Assembly: GCA_027459625.1 (NCBI GenBank)
Contig: DAIDHP010000003.1
Location: 206,852-270,851, forward strand
DNA from: Chthonomonadales bacterium
GTDB lineage: Bacteria > Armatimonadota > Chthonomonadetes > Chthonomonadales > CAJBBX01
Reading direction: 5' to 3'
Length of the DNA: 64,000 nt
The stretch's first letter is position 1; the number at the start of each line of letters is the position of its first letter. The translations under genes were made by a program, and so were the position numbers. The notes below the pieces were generated by a model, which did not search any database, had not been told where the DNA came from, and worked only from the letters and a program-made list of their open reading frames with translations. Of the stretch, positions 9,098 to 18,066 are shown piece after piece.

Positions 9098-10072
9098 ATG
9101 GAATGGTTTGTAAGCGAGAATCAAGCGGGAATAAGATTGGACGTTTTTATAGCGTCCCAGCTGAATGGCTCAAGAGCGGAGGCGCAAAGGCTCATCGGTT
9201 CCGGATGCGCTCATTTAAATGGTAAATTATCCAAATCAAGCGTGAAACTCCGAATGGGCGACAGAGTGGATGCAACTCGTCCAAACCCTGAGCCAACGGA
9301 TATCCTCCCGGAGGATATCCCGTTAAAGGTAATCTTCGAGGACTCGGATGTGCTGGTGATAAATAAGCCCAAGGGGATGGTGGTTCATCCATCCGCAGGA
9401 CATTTTCACGGGACAGTGGTGAACGCGGCTCTCGCCCACGCCACGGATCTTTCAGGAATCGGCGGAGTGGCAAGACCCGGCGTGGTTCATCGTCTGGACA
9501 AGGATACCTCCGGGATCATGGTTATAGCAAAGAACGACGCCGCTCATCTTTCCCTTCAGTCCCAAATCAGAAACAGATCCGCCGTTAGGAGATATCAGGC
9601 GATCATATGGGGCAGATTACCATCCACCCCGTTGTTAGTGGACGCCCCCATTGGGCGCAACCCGTCGGACCGTAAAAAGATGGCGATAGTTTTTTCGACT
9701 CACGGTTCACGCATCGCGCAAACCGAGTTGTCGGAGTTGGAGGTTTACAAGGGGTTCAGTTTGGTTGACGCCAAATTGCGGACAGGACGAACCCACCAGA
9801 TACGGGTGCACTGCGCCTACATCTCTCATCCCGTTGCGGGAGACTATTTGTACGGCGGTGATGGAAAACCTCCAAAAGATTTATATTCCACGGAATACGC
9901 TAAAAGATTAGAGGAAGCGTTATCCGCCTTGCAGGGGCAAGCCTTGCACGCCTACAGGCTCTCGTTTCGCCATCCATCAACGGGGGAGCCAATGGATTTC
10001 AACTGTCCGTTGCCTGATACAATGAATAAGTTGATTGCAATCCTGCGGGAAAGCGATGAGCGGATGGTCTGA
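9098..10072 (+). CDS. RluA family 23S rRNA pseudouridine synthase (RluD-like)
   Basis: 324 residues. An N-terminal S4 RNA-binding domain (residues 8-60, 'RLDVFIASQLNGSRAEAQRLI') precedes the catalytic domain with 'VINKPKGMVVHPSAGH' and the active-site block HRLDKDTSGIMVIAKN, whose first Asp is the catalytic nucleophile. 'RTGRTHQIRVH' and 'HPVAGDYLYGG' complete the RluA/RluC/RluD pattern. RluD-type enzymes modify uridines in helix 69 of 23S rRNA. Length and architecture are standard; the precise target position cannot be read. The ATG has only a distant GGGGGAA upstream. Confidence 0.95.
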   Translation: MEWFVSENQAGIRLDVFIASQLNGSRAEAQRLIGSGCAHLNGKLSKSSVKLRMGDRVDATRPNPEPTDILPEDIPLKVIFEDSDVLVINKPKGMVVHPSAGHFHGTVVNAALAHATDLSGIGGVARPGVVHRLDKDTSGIMVIAKNDAAHLSLQSQIRNRSAVRRYQAIIWGRLPSTPLLVDAPIGRNPSDRKKMAIVFSTHGSRIAQTELSELEVYKGFSLVDAKLRTGRTHQIRVHCAYISHPVAGDYLYGGDGKPPKDLYSTEYAKRLEEALSALQGQALHAYRLSFRHPSTGEPMDFNCPLPDTMNKLIAILRESDERMV

Positions 10073-10159
10073 TGATGCGGGACGGCTGGATCTATCTCGG
10101 AATGTCTCAGGCAAGGCGTATCAATCCCGTCAGGGCGTCAAGGACATGTTTACCGCACG

Positions 10160-10188
10160 AAAAAACACCCCGTTTTGAAAACGGGGTG
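10160..10188 (-). terminator. Rho-independent terminator of first pilin-like gene
   Basis: CACCCCGTTTT/AAAACGGGGTG (10166-10188) forms a near-perfect stem; on the minus strand it is followed by a TTTTTT run (10160-10165). It lies 63 nt after the stop of the 10251-11039 gene. Confidence 0.9.
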
Positions 10189-10250
10189 CGGAGGATTGCG
10201 CTGATACAAGAAATCGATACAAATTTATATGTATATGTTTCGTTTGAATT

Positions 10251-11039
10251 CTACTGCTGACACTGAGGATTCCAATACGCCGGATGGGTTGACACCCACA
10301 TTTGCGTATCCGGGGCGAACTTGACATGACCATCGGCGAAAACGTAATTTCTACCGTTTGCATGCGGTGGAAGCCAGTCCGGGTTACATAACGGGCATGT
10401 GTACTGTTGGTTGAAGGAATTGGATCCTCCGCAACCGTTCCAACCATTCCATCCCATGATTTCGATCTTCCAGCAGGTTTTGCCGGTTTCGAAGAACAGA
10501 ATTTGCTGGGCTGCGTCCTTTATGTTCGCCAGCTTCGCAGCGTCCCCCATGTAGTTGCCCTGATCTCCGATCCAGTTTATGTAAGCGTAGCTTACGGCGT
10601 TGTTACTGTCCGCAGGGTCCCATTGTGATGCTACGGCCGAGGGGCATGCGTAAATACCCACGCTTTTGGTGTAGGGATACAGTTCGTAGCCCCAGTTCAA
10701 ACCATACTGAACCGGGTTGTTGCTTGGCGCTCTGAACCAATCCAGAATACCGTTTGGAGTGCTCCCCCAAGTGTCCGGAATTTGACAGGGCCATGTGTTG
10801 GAGCAATTATCCCCGTTGTAGTTCTGCCACTCACTCATGAATTGCTCATCGTAATCCTGAACATACATCATCGCGGCCAAACCAAGCTGCTTCATGTTGG
10901 AGGCGCAGGTCGCCTGTTCAGCTTTCGCCCTTGCCTGCGCAAAAACGGGGAAGAGGATAGCGGCAAGAATCGCTATAATGGCAATCACAACGAGCAATTC
11001 GATCAACGTAAATCCATTCTTTGAAATGGTTTGCTTCAT
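10251..11039 (-). CDS. Type II/IV pilin-like protein with H-X9-DG motif (DUF1559-like), copy 1
   Basis: 262 residues. The class III prepilin signal starts right after Gly at residue 9 ([19 protein letters not shown]), ready for PilD-type cleavage and N-methylation, and continues into a hydrophobic helix. '[21 protein letters not shown]' (about residues 40-60) and the C-terminal '[20 protein letters not shown]', in which His, nine residues and Asp-Gly form the H-X9-DG motif, place it among the multi-copy pseudopilin-like proteins of Planctomycetes, Armatimonadetes and Lentisphaerae. Seven or more cysteines lie in the extracytoplasmic part. Function is unknown: a surface fibre or secretion pseudopilin is likely. 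Own promoter and terminator; 35-40% similar by eye to the downstream paralog. Confidence 0.9.
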   Translation of the reverse strand: MKQTISKNGFTLIELLVVIAIIAILAAILFPVFAQARAKAEQATCASNMKQLGLAAMMYVQDYDEQFMSEWQNYNGDNCSNTWPCQIPDTWGSTPNGILDWFRAPSNNPVQYGLNWGYELYPYTKSVGIYACPSAVASQWDPADSNNAVSYAYINWIGDQGNYMGDAAKLANIKDAAQQILFFETGKTCWKIEIMGWNGWNGCGGSNSFNQQYTCPLCNPDWLPPHANGRNYVFADGHVKFAPDTQMWVSTHPAYWNPQCQQ

Positions 11040-11098
11040 AGTTCCACTCCTTCATAATGAATTCAGCACAATCTCAAAAACAAAAAAACAGATAAGTA

Positions 11099-11127
11099 AT
11101 CATATCACTTTGTCGTTTTTTTGTCCA
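11099..11127 (-). promoter_or_regulatory. Promoter of pilin-like copy 1
   Basis: On the minus strand, TGGACA (11122-11127) and TATGAT (11099-11104) are 17 nt apart. The transcript would start near 11092, leaving a 50-nt leader that carries a GGAGTGG-type ribosome binding site just before the ATG at 11039. Confidence 0.65.
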
Positions 11128-11307
11128 GTGTTTGGCTAGATAATTGAAAAATCGCTCACGACAATATCATTATGTGTTGGAACACGCGTCTGCTCCTCAC
11201 CAGAGTCTGAACATTGCTAATGCATTTTATCATTATTGTTGTACTATTTTACTGTAAATCACGGAAGGGTCTGGTGTGATCTATGGCCGGATAACATAGG
11301 GTATGCG

Positions 11308-11336
11308 TAAAAAAAAGCCCCGTTAGAAACAGGGCT
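11308..11336 (-). terminator. Rho-independent terminator of second pilin-like gene
   Basis: AGCCC(T/C)GTT...AACGGGGCT stem at 11316-11336 followed on the minus strand by an eight-T run (11308-11316). It sits about 140 nt past the stop of the 11474-12274 gene. The 11128-11307 stretch between it and the copy 1 promoter holds nothing I recognise. Confidence 0.85.
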
Positions 11337-11473
11337 AAATGAGAATGTGCTGAGTTCGTTGTGATTTGCATTATTCAGGTGATTGCGTACTCTTCCGAAA
11401 AATACGTTGGACATCCAAGATGTCTTCCGAATCAAACCGTTCGGAGTTTTGCGATCACCCCGGTTAAGACTGT

Positions 11474-12274
11474 TTATTGCTGACAGTAAAAATACCAATC
11501 CTGAGGCACTTCGATATCCCACATCATGCCGTCCGGTGCGAACTTGGCGTGACCATCGCAAAACATATAGTTTCTTCCGCTATTATGCGGCGGCACCCAG
11601 TCCCCATAGCACATCGGGCACCAGCCACCGTTGGTAATGTTCGATGGAATCGGGGATCTGGTGCATCCGTTACTTCCATTCCACCCTTGAATCTCCACAA
11701 CCCTTTCGGTATCGCCCTTATCCCAAAACATGATTAAGTCGGATGGTTTAGGAATGGTGGCTTCCGTGAGAGCGTCACTGTATTGTCCGAAGTACCAGTT
11801 GCTGTCCCCCACGTCGCTGTTGTATACATAAGAGTTTGCGTCGGTGTTATTGGCGGGGTTCCATCCACTGAGACGCGTCGCGGGACAGGTCATCAACTGG
11901 GTGCTCTTAATGTAGGGTTGCATTTCAAACGCCCAGTTCAATCCGTAGAGGTTGGGATTGGTTGAAGAGCCGGTGTACCAGCCGATTTGCCAGTTCGTGC
12001 ATGGCCACCAAGTGGTGCATTGACCGTTGCGGAACTTTTGCCACTCCCCCATGAATTTCTGATCATAATCCTGAGAGTACATGTGCGAAGCCAAACCGAG
12101 TTGTTTTAGATTGCTTAAACAGGTTGTCTGCATCGCTTTCTCCCGTGCTTGAGCGAAGACGGGAAAGAGGATGGCGGCTAATATCGCAATTATTGCTATT
12201 ACTACAAGCAACTCGATCAACGTAAAACCTTTTGATGAACGTGATAGTCTCATCTTTCCATAACTCCTTTCCAC
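11474..12274 (-). CDS. Type II/IV pilin-like protein with H-X9-DG motif (DUF1559-like), copy 2
   Basis: 266 residues with the same plan as its neighbour: short positively charged leader, G|FTLIELL cleavage site at about residue 16, hydrophobic helix, '[20 protein letters not shown]', and a C-terminal '[20 protein letters not shown]' with H-X9-DG. Both proteins share a Trp-rich middle, '[16 protein letters not shown]' here against '[16 protein letters not shown]' in copy 1, so they are tandem duplicates that have diverged. No assembly ATPase, prepilin peptidase or secretin gene is in the window, so it is either secreted by a machine encoded elsewhere or acts as a membrane-anchored surface protein. 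It has a separate promoter and terminator. Confidence 0.9.
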   Translation of the reverse strand: MERSYGKMRLSRSSKGFTLIELLVVIAIIAILAAILFPVFAQAREKAMQTTCLSNLKQLGLASHMYSQDYDQKFMGEWQKFRNGQCTTWWPCTNWQIGWYTGSSTNPNLYGLNWAFEMQPYIKSTQLMTCPATRLSGWNPANNTDANSYVYNSDVGDSNWYFGQYSDALTEATIPKPSDLIMFWDKGDTERVVEIQGWNGSNGCTRSPIPSNITNGGWCPMCYGDWVPPHNSGRNYMFCDGHAKFAPDGMMWDIEVPQDWYFYCQQ

Positions 12275-12334
12275 GCTAACATAACTGTATTAGCACTTCT
12301 CACAAACAATAAATCACTGGTTCAGAGATATATA

Positions 12335-12363
12335 ATCGTATCACATATGTATCAGCTTGTCAA
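12335..12363 (-). promoter_or_regulatory. Promoter of pilin-like copy 2
   Basis: Minus strand TTGACA (12358-12363) with TACGAT (12335-12340) after 17 nt. The perfect -35 compensates for a 4/6 -10 box. Predicted start is about 12328, a 54-nt leader with AAAGGAG before the ATG at 12274. Confidence 0.6.
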
Positions 12364-12467
12364 TAGATAAGACATGAAAATTCATTCCGATAAACCCGAA
12401 TGAAACGAAATCAATCTTAACATATTCAGGAACGAGAGGTGAATTATATCGTTGTATTCCGGATAAA

Positions 12468-12512
12468 ATACGGCTCACCCGGCTTGTTGATAATCGCCTG
12501 GGTGAGCCGTAT
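12468..12512 (-). terminator. Long hairpin ending the Gfo/Idh operon
   Basis: ATACGGCTCACCC (12468-12480) pairs perfectly over 13 bp with 12500-12512 around a 19-nt loop, and the minus strand continues with TTTATCC. It begins 26 nt after the stop of the 12538-13911 gene. Confidence 0.8.
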
Positions 12513-12537
12513 ATGGATACTGCGCGTTAAATAGAAC

Positions 12538-13911
12538 TTAGATGATCGTGGCGGGGTTGATGTGACTTCCCGGCCAATATTTGCGGGTTTTCGGATCAAA
12601 GTTCATCTCGGCGTTATTTCGATAGGAGAGCACCGCGAGCGAAAGGATGATCTGTCCTCGAAGAGCCAAATTGATATTGCAGTTCGGTTCCGGAACTACG
12701 CCGCGAATGGCGTCGAGGAAGTTCCTTTCATGCACATCAATTCGATCCTCGCTCGGGGAGGATACTTCGGTGCCGTCTATCTGGTCAGCCCAAACTCTTT
12801 CAGGTTTCACCATGATGGTATCCCCGCCAAGTGTCAGGGTGGCTTTGTTCATACGCACCATATCCGTCCATCCCTCCTCATTGATGCAGGTTGTCATCAG
12901 CATGAGAGAAGGTCCGCCTTCGAAGTCCGTGATGACATCCACGAAATCCGGAACATGGCGGTCGACTTTGCCTTGCGCGTTGTATTTTTGGACGTACAAC
13001 CCGCCACAGGATGCCACTCGCGTGGGGAATCCCTGGAAATCATCCTGCGGAATGTTAAGTGCTATCATCATGGGATAGAGTCTGTGCGGAAGCAAATCCC
13101 CAACAAGCCCCGTGCCGTAATCCCACCATTTTCTCCAGCGGAAGAAACGATCCGGCACCCATTCCGCCGGTTTGGTGCCGCGTCGGAAAGTGTTCCAGTC
13201 GACGTAGTTATCTCCGGTGGCTTGCGGCCCCGTGCCAGGGTCGATGGGATAGATGTTCCACTCACCCTCCTTTGAGTTGCGGCAATAGCTCGCCTGCCCC
13301 ATCACACGTGTGCCGTACTGCCCGTTTTTGATGAGGTCCGCGCAGTTATGATAGATGGGGGTCGAGGTTCCCTGAACTCCAACCTGCACCACTCGCTTGG
13401 TTTTTTTCGCAGTGTCATATAGTTTGTAGGCCTGTTCGACGGTTTTGCACATCGGTTTTTCAATGTAGACGTGCTTGCCCGCCTCCATGGCGTCCAGGGC
13501 GACATCCGCGTGCCACTGATCCGAAGTGGTGACCCAAACCGCATCGATATCTTTATTTTCCAACAGTTTCCGATGGTCGGCGAATATTCCACTATCATTG
13601 ATGTTCAAAATCGCCGCCGCCTCTTTTCTGCGGCGGACGTACAGATCGCATACCGCCACTTGATCGGTATTGTTCTTCAAACCATCCGTGGCGTTGTCAT
13701 GTAACAGTCGAACATGGGTGGTTCCCTGCATTCCCACGCCCACATGTCCGATGATGATTTTGTCATTGGCTCCCAGCACTTTTGCCGGAGCAAGGGAGTA
13801 GACGGAACTTTTCGCAATCTGGGAAGCCGCCACGGAAACCGTGGCGGTTAGCGCTGCGTTTCGGATGAATTCACGTCGTGTCGATCCCTTGTTATCCTGA
13901 TCCTGGCTCAT
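12538..13911 (-). CDS. Gfo/Idh/MocA family oxidoreductase, Tat-exported
   Basis: 457 residues. N-terminal twin-arginine signal (STRREFIRNAALTATVSVAA, about residues 10-29) then a Rossmann domain 'KIIIGHVGVGMQGTTHV' for NAD(P) binding. The family's lysine motif is present as 'HVYIEKPMCKTVEQAY' (E-K-P), and the C-terminal half is the family's beta-sheet substrate domain. Such enzymes oxidise or interconvert sugars, inositols and glycosides, and Tat-exported members carry a tightly bound cofactor to the periplasm. It lies 44 nt downstream of a second Gfo/Idh gene, both likely from one transcript that ends at the hairpin 12468-12512. Substrate unknown. Confidence 0.92.
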   Translation of the reverse strand: MSQDQDNKGSTRREFIRNAALTATVSVAASQIAKSSVYSLAPAKVLGANDKIIIGHVGVGMQGTTHVRLLHDNATDGLKNNTDQVAVCDLYVRRRKEAAAILNINDSGIFADHRKLLENKDIDAVWVTTSDQWHADVALDAMEAGKHVYIEKPMCKTVEQAYKLYDTAKKTKRVVQVGVQGTSTPIYHNCADLIKNGQYGTRVMGQASYCRNSKEGEWNIYPIDPGTGPQATGDNYVDWNTFRRGTKPAEWVPDRFFRWRKWWDYGTGLVGDLLPHRLYPMMIALNIPQDDFQGFPTRVASCGGLYVQKYNAQGKVDRHVPDFVDVITDFEGGPSLMLMTTCINEEGWTDMVRMNKATLTLGGDTIMVKPERVWADQIDGTEVSSPSEDRIDVHERNFLDAIRGVVPEPNCNINLALRGQIILSLAVLSYRNNAEMNFDPKTRKYWPGSHINPATII

Positions 13912-13955
13912 TCAAAGCTCCTTTTGATTGGTTGTGTGGATTCACATATTCTCTT

Positions 13956-15278
13956 TTAAAGCGTAAACATGCTCGGGTCAAAGGTTATTTTTTGACCTGT
14001 GAGTATGGATTCATTGGTTTTCAACGCCACGACATTGGCGGTGTATCCATCCTGTGCAGTGCATTTCAGAGGATTCGCTTTCGGATCGCGTATCGTGTTC
14101 AGGAAAGCTCCCACGGATTGGTATAAAGCCGTCTTGCTTACGTCGTTGCCAACGCTTGCGGGTTGCTTGCCCAGAAGAAGCTGTTTGGTTGCATCGGCGA
14201 CCAGCATAATTCCGGTGCCTGTCTTTGTGTCACCAATTCCCATTGTCTCTCTCTTGGCGTAAACCTCCCACCCAATAAGAGGCGCGTCGCTTTCCTTGAA
14301 CATCCATGCGTTTTGATCTCGAATGACGACCGATGCCTGATTTCCGAAAACAGACTCGAACGCACCGTCGAAAGAGGTCACCAATGATGCATCGTAATAA
14401 CAGTTCACGTTGTTCGGATACTGAATGATCACTTCAATCGTATCCGGAACCTGCATCCCATCCTTGCCCCATTCGATAATCCCTCCAAAGCCTTGTACGG
14501 AGATCGGGGTGTGGTTCATCACCCAGGAGAATACGTCGAGTTGGTGAATTCCTATTTCGCCTGCGAGGCCGGAGGAGGTGTCCTTGTACATGCGCCAATT
14601 GAGAGCTTTCATCCTGGCGTCGCTCGGATCCACTCGTTGCCAGGAACCGCGTCGATGCCATTGGGAACGCCCCGAGAAGATGATGCCAAAGTCCATTGCA
14701 TGTACGAATGTCATTACATGCAAATGCATGCCGTTTGATCGATATTGCATACCCGGTTGGAAAACGGTTTTCGCCGCCGCCCCGGCCTGCGCGATCACTT
14801 TCGCCTCGTCCAAGTCGGAACTCATAGGTGCTTCGCAGTAGACATGCTTCCCCGCAGCGAGGGCGTCCAGAGTGATCTGTTTGTGCTGGTAGGAGGGAGT
14901 GGCAACGAAAACCGCCTGAACGTTGTTATCGTCAAGGATTTTATGATAATCGGTTTGCACAGTGACATTCGGGATGATATTGGTTGATTTCTTGATGAAA
15001 TAGGGATCGGTGTAGGTATCGCACATCCCAACCACAGGGGCGCTGTTCTGAGGCATTTTAGCCAATGAGGACAGTATCTCCCTCCCGCGCGGTCCCAAAC
15101 CGATAACCGCGCATTTCACCGGAGCGCCGGTGTAGGGATCAGCAGTCGCCTTCACGGCTGTATCCGATCCGGTGTCGGCATTGGCAGTCAAAGCTTGCGC
15201 TCCAAGAGCCAATCCAACAGATGAGGCCGCCATCCCCTTTAGAAAATCACGGCGGTTGATGTTTTCATTTGCAGACAT
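13956..15278 (-). CDS. Gfo/Idh/MocA family oxidoreductase, Tat-exported, with E-A-P in place of E-K-P
   Basis: 440 residues from the ATG at 15278, chosen because GGAAGG lies 6 nt upstream and the Tat signal (NINRRDFLKGMAASSVGLALG) then sits at the N-terminus; a longer frame to 15320 has no such site. The Rossmann motif is 'KCAVIGLGPRGREIL'. Where the family has the conserved E-K-P, this protein reads 'HVYCEAPMSSDLDEA': the lysine that helps bind substrate and cofactor is alanine, a variation known in a subset of the family. First gene of a two-gene operon with the adjacent paralog; the two may act in sequence or as a complex on one sugar. Substrate unknown. Confidence 0.9.
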   Translation of the reverse strand: MSANENINRRDFLKGMAASSVGLALGAQALTANADTGSDTAVKATADPYTGAPVKCAVIGLGPRGREILSSLAKMPQNSAPVVGMCDTYTDPYFIKKSTNIIPNVTVQTDYHKILDDNNVQAVFVATPSYQHKQITLDALAAGKHVYCEAPMSSDLDEAKVIAQAGAAAKTVFQPGMQYRSNGMHLHVMTFVHAMDFGIIFSGRSQWHRRGSWQRVDPSDARMKALNWRMYKDTSSGLAGEIGIHQLDVFSWVMNHTPISVQGFGGIIEWGKDGMQVPDTIEVIIQYPNNVNCYYDASLVTSFDGAFESVFGNQASVVIRDQNAWMFKESDAPLIGWEVYAKRETMGIGDTKTGTGIMLVADATKQLLLGKQPASVGNDVSKTALYQSVGAFLNTIRDPKANPLKCTAQDGYTANVVALKTNESILTGQKITFDPSMFTL

Positions 15279-15628
15279 AAGTACCTTCCATTTTGGAGAT
15301 TTTTGCCACGGGGGCGACATGAAACGTAGCGGTGTTACAATTGACTCGTAAAAATACCTCTACTCAATACTCCATCCAAGGTGCTTTTGTCAAGGGCTTG
15401 GAGCAGTGAACTTGAAAGGTTGAGATATTCCATGCACTTGTTAGATACCGCGTGAATAGACCAAGTCTTAAATCAGGGAATACGAATTCCCCTTTCATTA
15501 GAGAACGGATTTTCATATTTGTTACACCTTTTTTCAATTTTATGATAAGGGGGGATTGATTCATCTGCTCGACCGACTTCAGCGAAATCGCCGACCAAGC
15601 GGGACCAGGGATATTGAAAGTAGGAACA
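15279..15628. other. Intergenic region, no gene seen
   Basis: 350 nt between the Gfo/Idh operon start and the end of the M48 gene. A 66-codon minus-strand frame (15364-15564) has no family resemblance and poor composition, so it is not called. No terminator or strong promoter recognised. Confidence 0.4.
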
Positions 15629-16948
15629 TCATGTTGATGGAAGAGACATCTGATGGAACTTATCCTGCCAAATCACAGTTCTAAGCGCGTTGACGGCGTT
15701 GTCCGTCAACGCTTGTATGGTCGTATTTTGCAGTTTGGCGTCTTCCGCATTAAATGTGATCAGCAACTCATTTCTCGCTATAACGCCTGTGTGATCGCTT
15801 GTGGCCCTCACGTCGCTAAGCAGCAATCCTTGGTCAAAAAGATCATTGAGGATGTTGCATATCTTATCCGCTCTTTGCTGTGCGGTTTCGCTGCCGTCGT
15901 TGGCAAGTGTGGCGATGGTCGTGCCGTACATTTGGATCTCCGCGGCGGGAGCTTTGTTGATGGTTGTTATTACGGTATCCGCGCGCAGGCTAGGATCCAC
16001 AGCTCTCCTGTCGATAGGAATATGTAACTGATTGAGTTCGTTTATCAAGGCTTCGGCGCGAGCCGTGGAGGGAGGGTGAGTCCGGTAGATGCCCCATTGG
16101 ACTTGCGGTTGCATAATCTCCTGTCGGGCGAGCCGCTCCATGAATGTCAGAATGCCCACCGGATTAAAGCCCGCAGCGCGCATGTAATACACGGCGGTGT
16201 GATCCGCATCCTCCTCCGCTCGCACGCTGTATGAGTTCATCTTCGCAGTGAGGTAGAGTTGGCTCGCCATCAACCAGTTACCAAGGTCGCTCGCGCTTGA
16301 TTTCGTGGTGATCAGTCCGACTAACAGTGCGGCTAACGCCGGTTGAAGTTTGTTCTGCTCCTTCAATAGGTGAATCATGTGGTGATGTGCGGCGTGTGCG
16401 GTTTCGTGAGCGAGAACACCCGCCAATTCATCATCGGATTTCACAAACTTCAGCAAACCGGAGTCCACGTAGATGAACCCACCGGGAAGAGAATAGGCGT
16501 TTACATCGCTATCCTCCACGACATTGTATGTATAGGGGAAAACCTTCAGGGTGGAGTCACCGTAAAGGGCTGGTACCGAGAGCTTGTTTGCCACGCAAGC
16601 CAACCGAAAACCGATGGCGCGCACTCTGTTCACGATAGCGGGGTCCGTGATCAGCTTTACCGCTTTATTGTTGGCGTCCGCGTTCTCCCTCCCCAGTTTC
16701 ACCTCGGGATCGTTGTTCTCCGCCGGAGTTACCGGATAGGATGCGGGGGCTGGCCAACCATGATAGGTGGGGGTTCCCGGAGGAACTGGGACTTCGTATT
16801 TCGACCACGGTATGGTAGCGTCGATATTGGGAGCGGTGTTGGCGTTTGTATTTTCAGACGTGAACACGACCGTGGCGTCGGAGACCCATGGTATGTGAGC
16901 CAACACTATGGTTATAATAATAACGCTTAAGACTTTATATGCTTTCAC
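15629..16948 (-). CDS. M48 family zinc metalloprotease, exported
   Basis: 439 residues from a GTG at 16948, preferred to a GTG seven codons upstream because GGAAG lies 7 nt before it and the protein then starts with a standard signal peptide (MKAYKVLSVIIITIVLAHI). The catalytic motif is 'LAHETAHAAHHH' (HExxH zinc ligands and catalytic Glu) with the third ligand Glu in 'RAEEDADHTAV' about 60 residues on, as in HtpX/BepA-type M48 peptidases. 'NAYSLPGGFIYVDSGLL' is another family hallmark. BepA-like members act in the periplasm on outer-membrane assembly intermediates; no TPR repeat domain like that of BepA is apparent in the C-terminal 150 residues, whose role is unclear. Divergent from kdsD. 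Confidence 0.92.
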   Translation of the reverse strand: MKAYKVLSVIIITIVLAHIPWVSDATVVFTSENTNANTAPNIDATIPWSKYEVPVPPGTPTYHGWPAPASYPVTPAENNDPEVKLGRENADANNKAVKLITDPAIVNRVRAIGFRLACVANKLSVPALYGDSTLKVFPYTYNVVEDSDVNAYSLPGGFIYVDSGLLKFVKSDDELAGVLAHETAHAAHHHMIHLLKEQNKLQPALAALLVGLITTKSSASDLGNWLMASQLYLTAKMNSYSVRAEEDADHTAVYYMRAAGFNPVGILTFMERLARQEIMQPQVQWGIYRTHPPSTARAEALINELNQLHIPIDRRAVDPSLRADTVITTINKAPAAEIQMYGTTIATLANDGSETAQQRADKICNILNDLFDQGLLLSDVRATSDHTGVIARNELLITFNAEDAKLQNTTIQALTDNAVNALRTVIWQDKFHQMSLPST

Positions 16949-17053
16949 TTTATTGCTTCCGTTAAACACCTTGGGTATTATATCACACCAGTGGCGTTAA
17001 ATTCACATGCGCCTTCGCCATGTTAATTTTCCGTCATAATCCGCCGGAATAGT

Positions 17054-17082
17054 TTGAAGCCTGCAACGCGGAGTGCTATAAT
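17054..17082 (+). promoter_or_regulatory. Promoter of the kdsD operon, predicting a leaderless transcript
   Basis: TTGAAG (17054-17059) and TATAAT (17077-17082) are 17 nt apart. The expected start, about 17089, is only 3 nt before the ATG at 17092, and no ribosome binding site precedes that ATG. Confidence 0.7.
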
Positions 17083-17091
17083 CAATCCATC

Positions 17092-18066
17092 ATGAAAACA
17101 GATATGATATCTCGCGCTCGAAGAATCATCCTTGCGGAATCCGACGCATTACGTGTTATATCCACTTATTTAGACGATCATTTTGGCGAAGCGGTCGAAA
17201 TGATTTTGCGATGCCAAGGGCGTGTCGTCACCACGGGCATGGGCAAAGCGGGTGCGATCGCTCGTAAAATTGCAGCTACTCTCGCATCCACCGGTACGCC
17301 GGCTCTGTTTCTTCATCCTGCCGAGGGGGTGCACGGGGATCTCGGAGCCGTAACCCGGGAGGATGTGGTTTTGGCTCTTTCCTATAGTGGTGAAAGCGAT
17401 GAGCTAGTACGCATTTTGCCCACCCTTAAGAGAATAGGCTCACCCATCATTGCGATTTGTGGAAATAATCAATCCACGCTCAGCCGCGCCTCTAAAATCT
17501 GGTTAAATTGTCATGTGGAATCGGAGGCGTGCCCTCTCGGACTTGCGCCCACCACCAGCGCTATCGCTATGCTCTCGCTTGGCGATGCATTGTCGCTTGT
17601 CGCGATGGAGGCACGCGGTTTCACCCGGGAGGATTTCGCTCTCTATCATCCTGCGGGCACATTGGGTCGCCGTTTGATTATGCGCGTTTCCGATGTCATG
17701 CGCACCGGTGACCTCATGTCCATATCCAAAATAAATACGGTTTTGCGTGAGGTTTTGTTTGATATCACTCGAGCCGGCGCGGGCGCTTCCTTCATTGTGG
17801 ACGATTCGGGAAAACTGGTCGGAATCATCACGGACGGCGATGTCAGACGAGTTCTTTTGAAGGATAACGACGCTTTGGATAGACCGGCGGGGGATGTCAT
17901 GGGAAGAAATCCCCTGACCATAGAAGGCGATTTGCTAGCGGTCGAGGCTTTATCCATCCTTGAAGAATCCCCGAGGAGGCCCGGCGAGGCGCCCGTGGTG
18001 GATGACGAGGGAAAACCCGTCGGATTGCTGATGCTGAAAGACTTGTTACGTGCGGGAATAGTTTGA
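17092..18066 (+). CDS. kdsD: D-arabinose 5-phosphate isomerase, KpsF/GutQ family
   Basis: 324 residues: an N-terminal SIS (sugar isomerase) domain with 'VTTGMGKAGAIARKIAATLASTGTPALFLHPAEGVHGDLGAV' spanning the phosphosugar site, then two CBS domains (about residues 205-320). It interconverts ribulose 5-phosphate and arabinose 5-phosphate, the first step to Kdo, a component of lipopolysaccharide. The stop codon overlaps the kdsC start by one base (TGATG), so the two are translationally coupled and the pathway assignment is strong. This gene heads the run kdsD-kdsC-phosphoesterase-smc, transcribed from a promoter so close that the message should be leaderless. Confidence 0.95.
   Translation: MKTDMISRARRIILAESDALRVISTYLDDHFGEAVEMILRCQGRVVTTGMGKAGAIARKIAATLASTGTPALFLHPAEGVHGDLGAVTREDVVLALSYSGESDELVRILPTLKRIGSPIIAICGNNQSTLSRASKIWLNCHVESEACPLGLAPTTSAIAMLSLGDALSLVAMEARGFTREDFALYHPAGTLGRRLIMRVSDVMRTGDLMSISKINTVLREVLFDITRAGAGASFIVDDSGKLVGIITDGDVRRVLLKDNDALDRPAGDVMGRNPLTIEGDLLAVEALSILEESPRRPGEAPVVDDEGKPVGLLMLKDLLRAGIV

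Noticed and set aside
10072..10260. Small plus-strand gene after the RluA gene
   Set aside because: It runs through the terminator of the opposite-strand pilin gene and has no protein-like composition.
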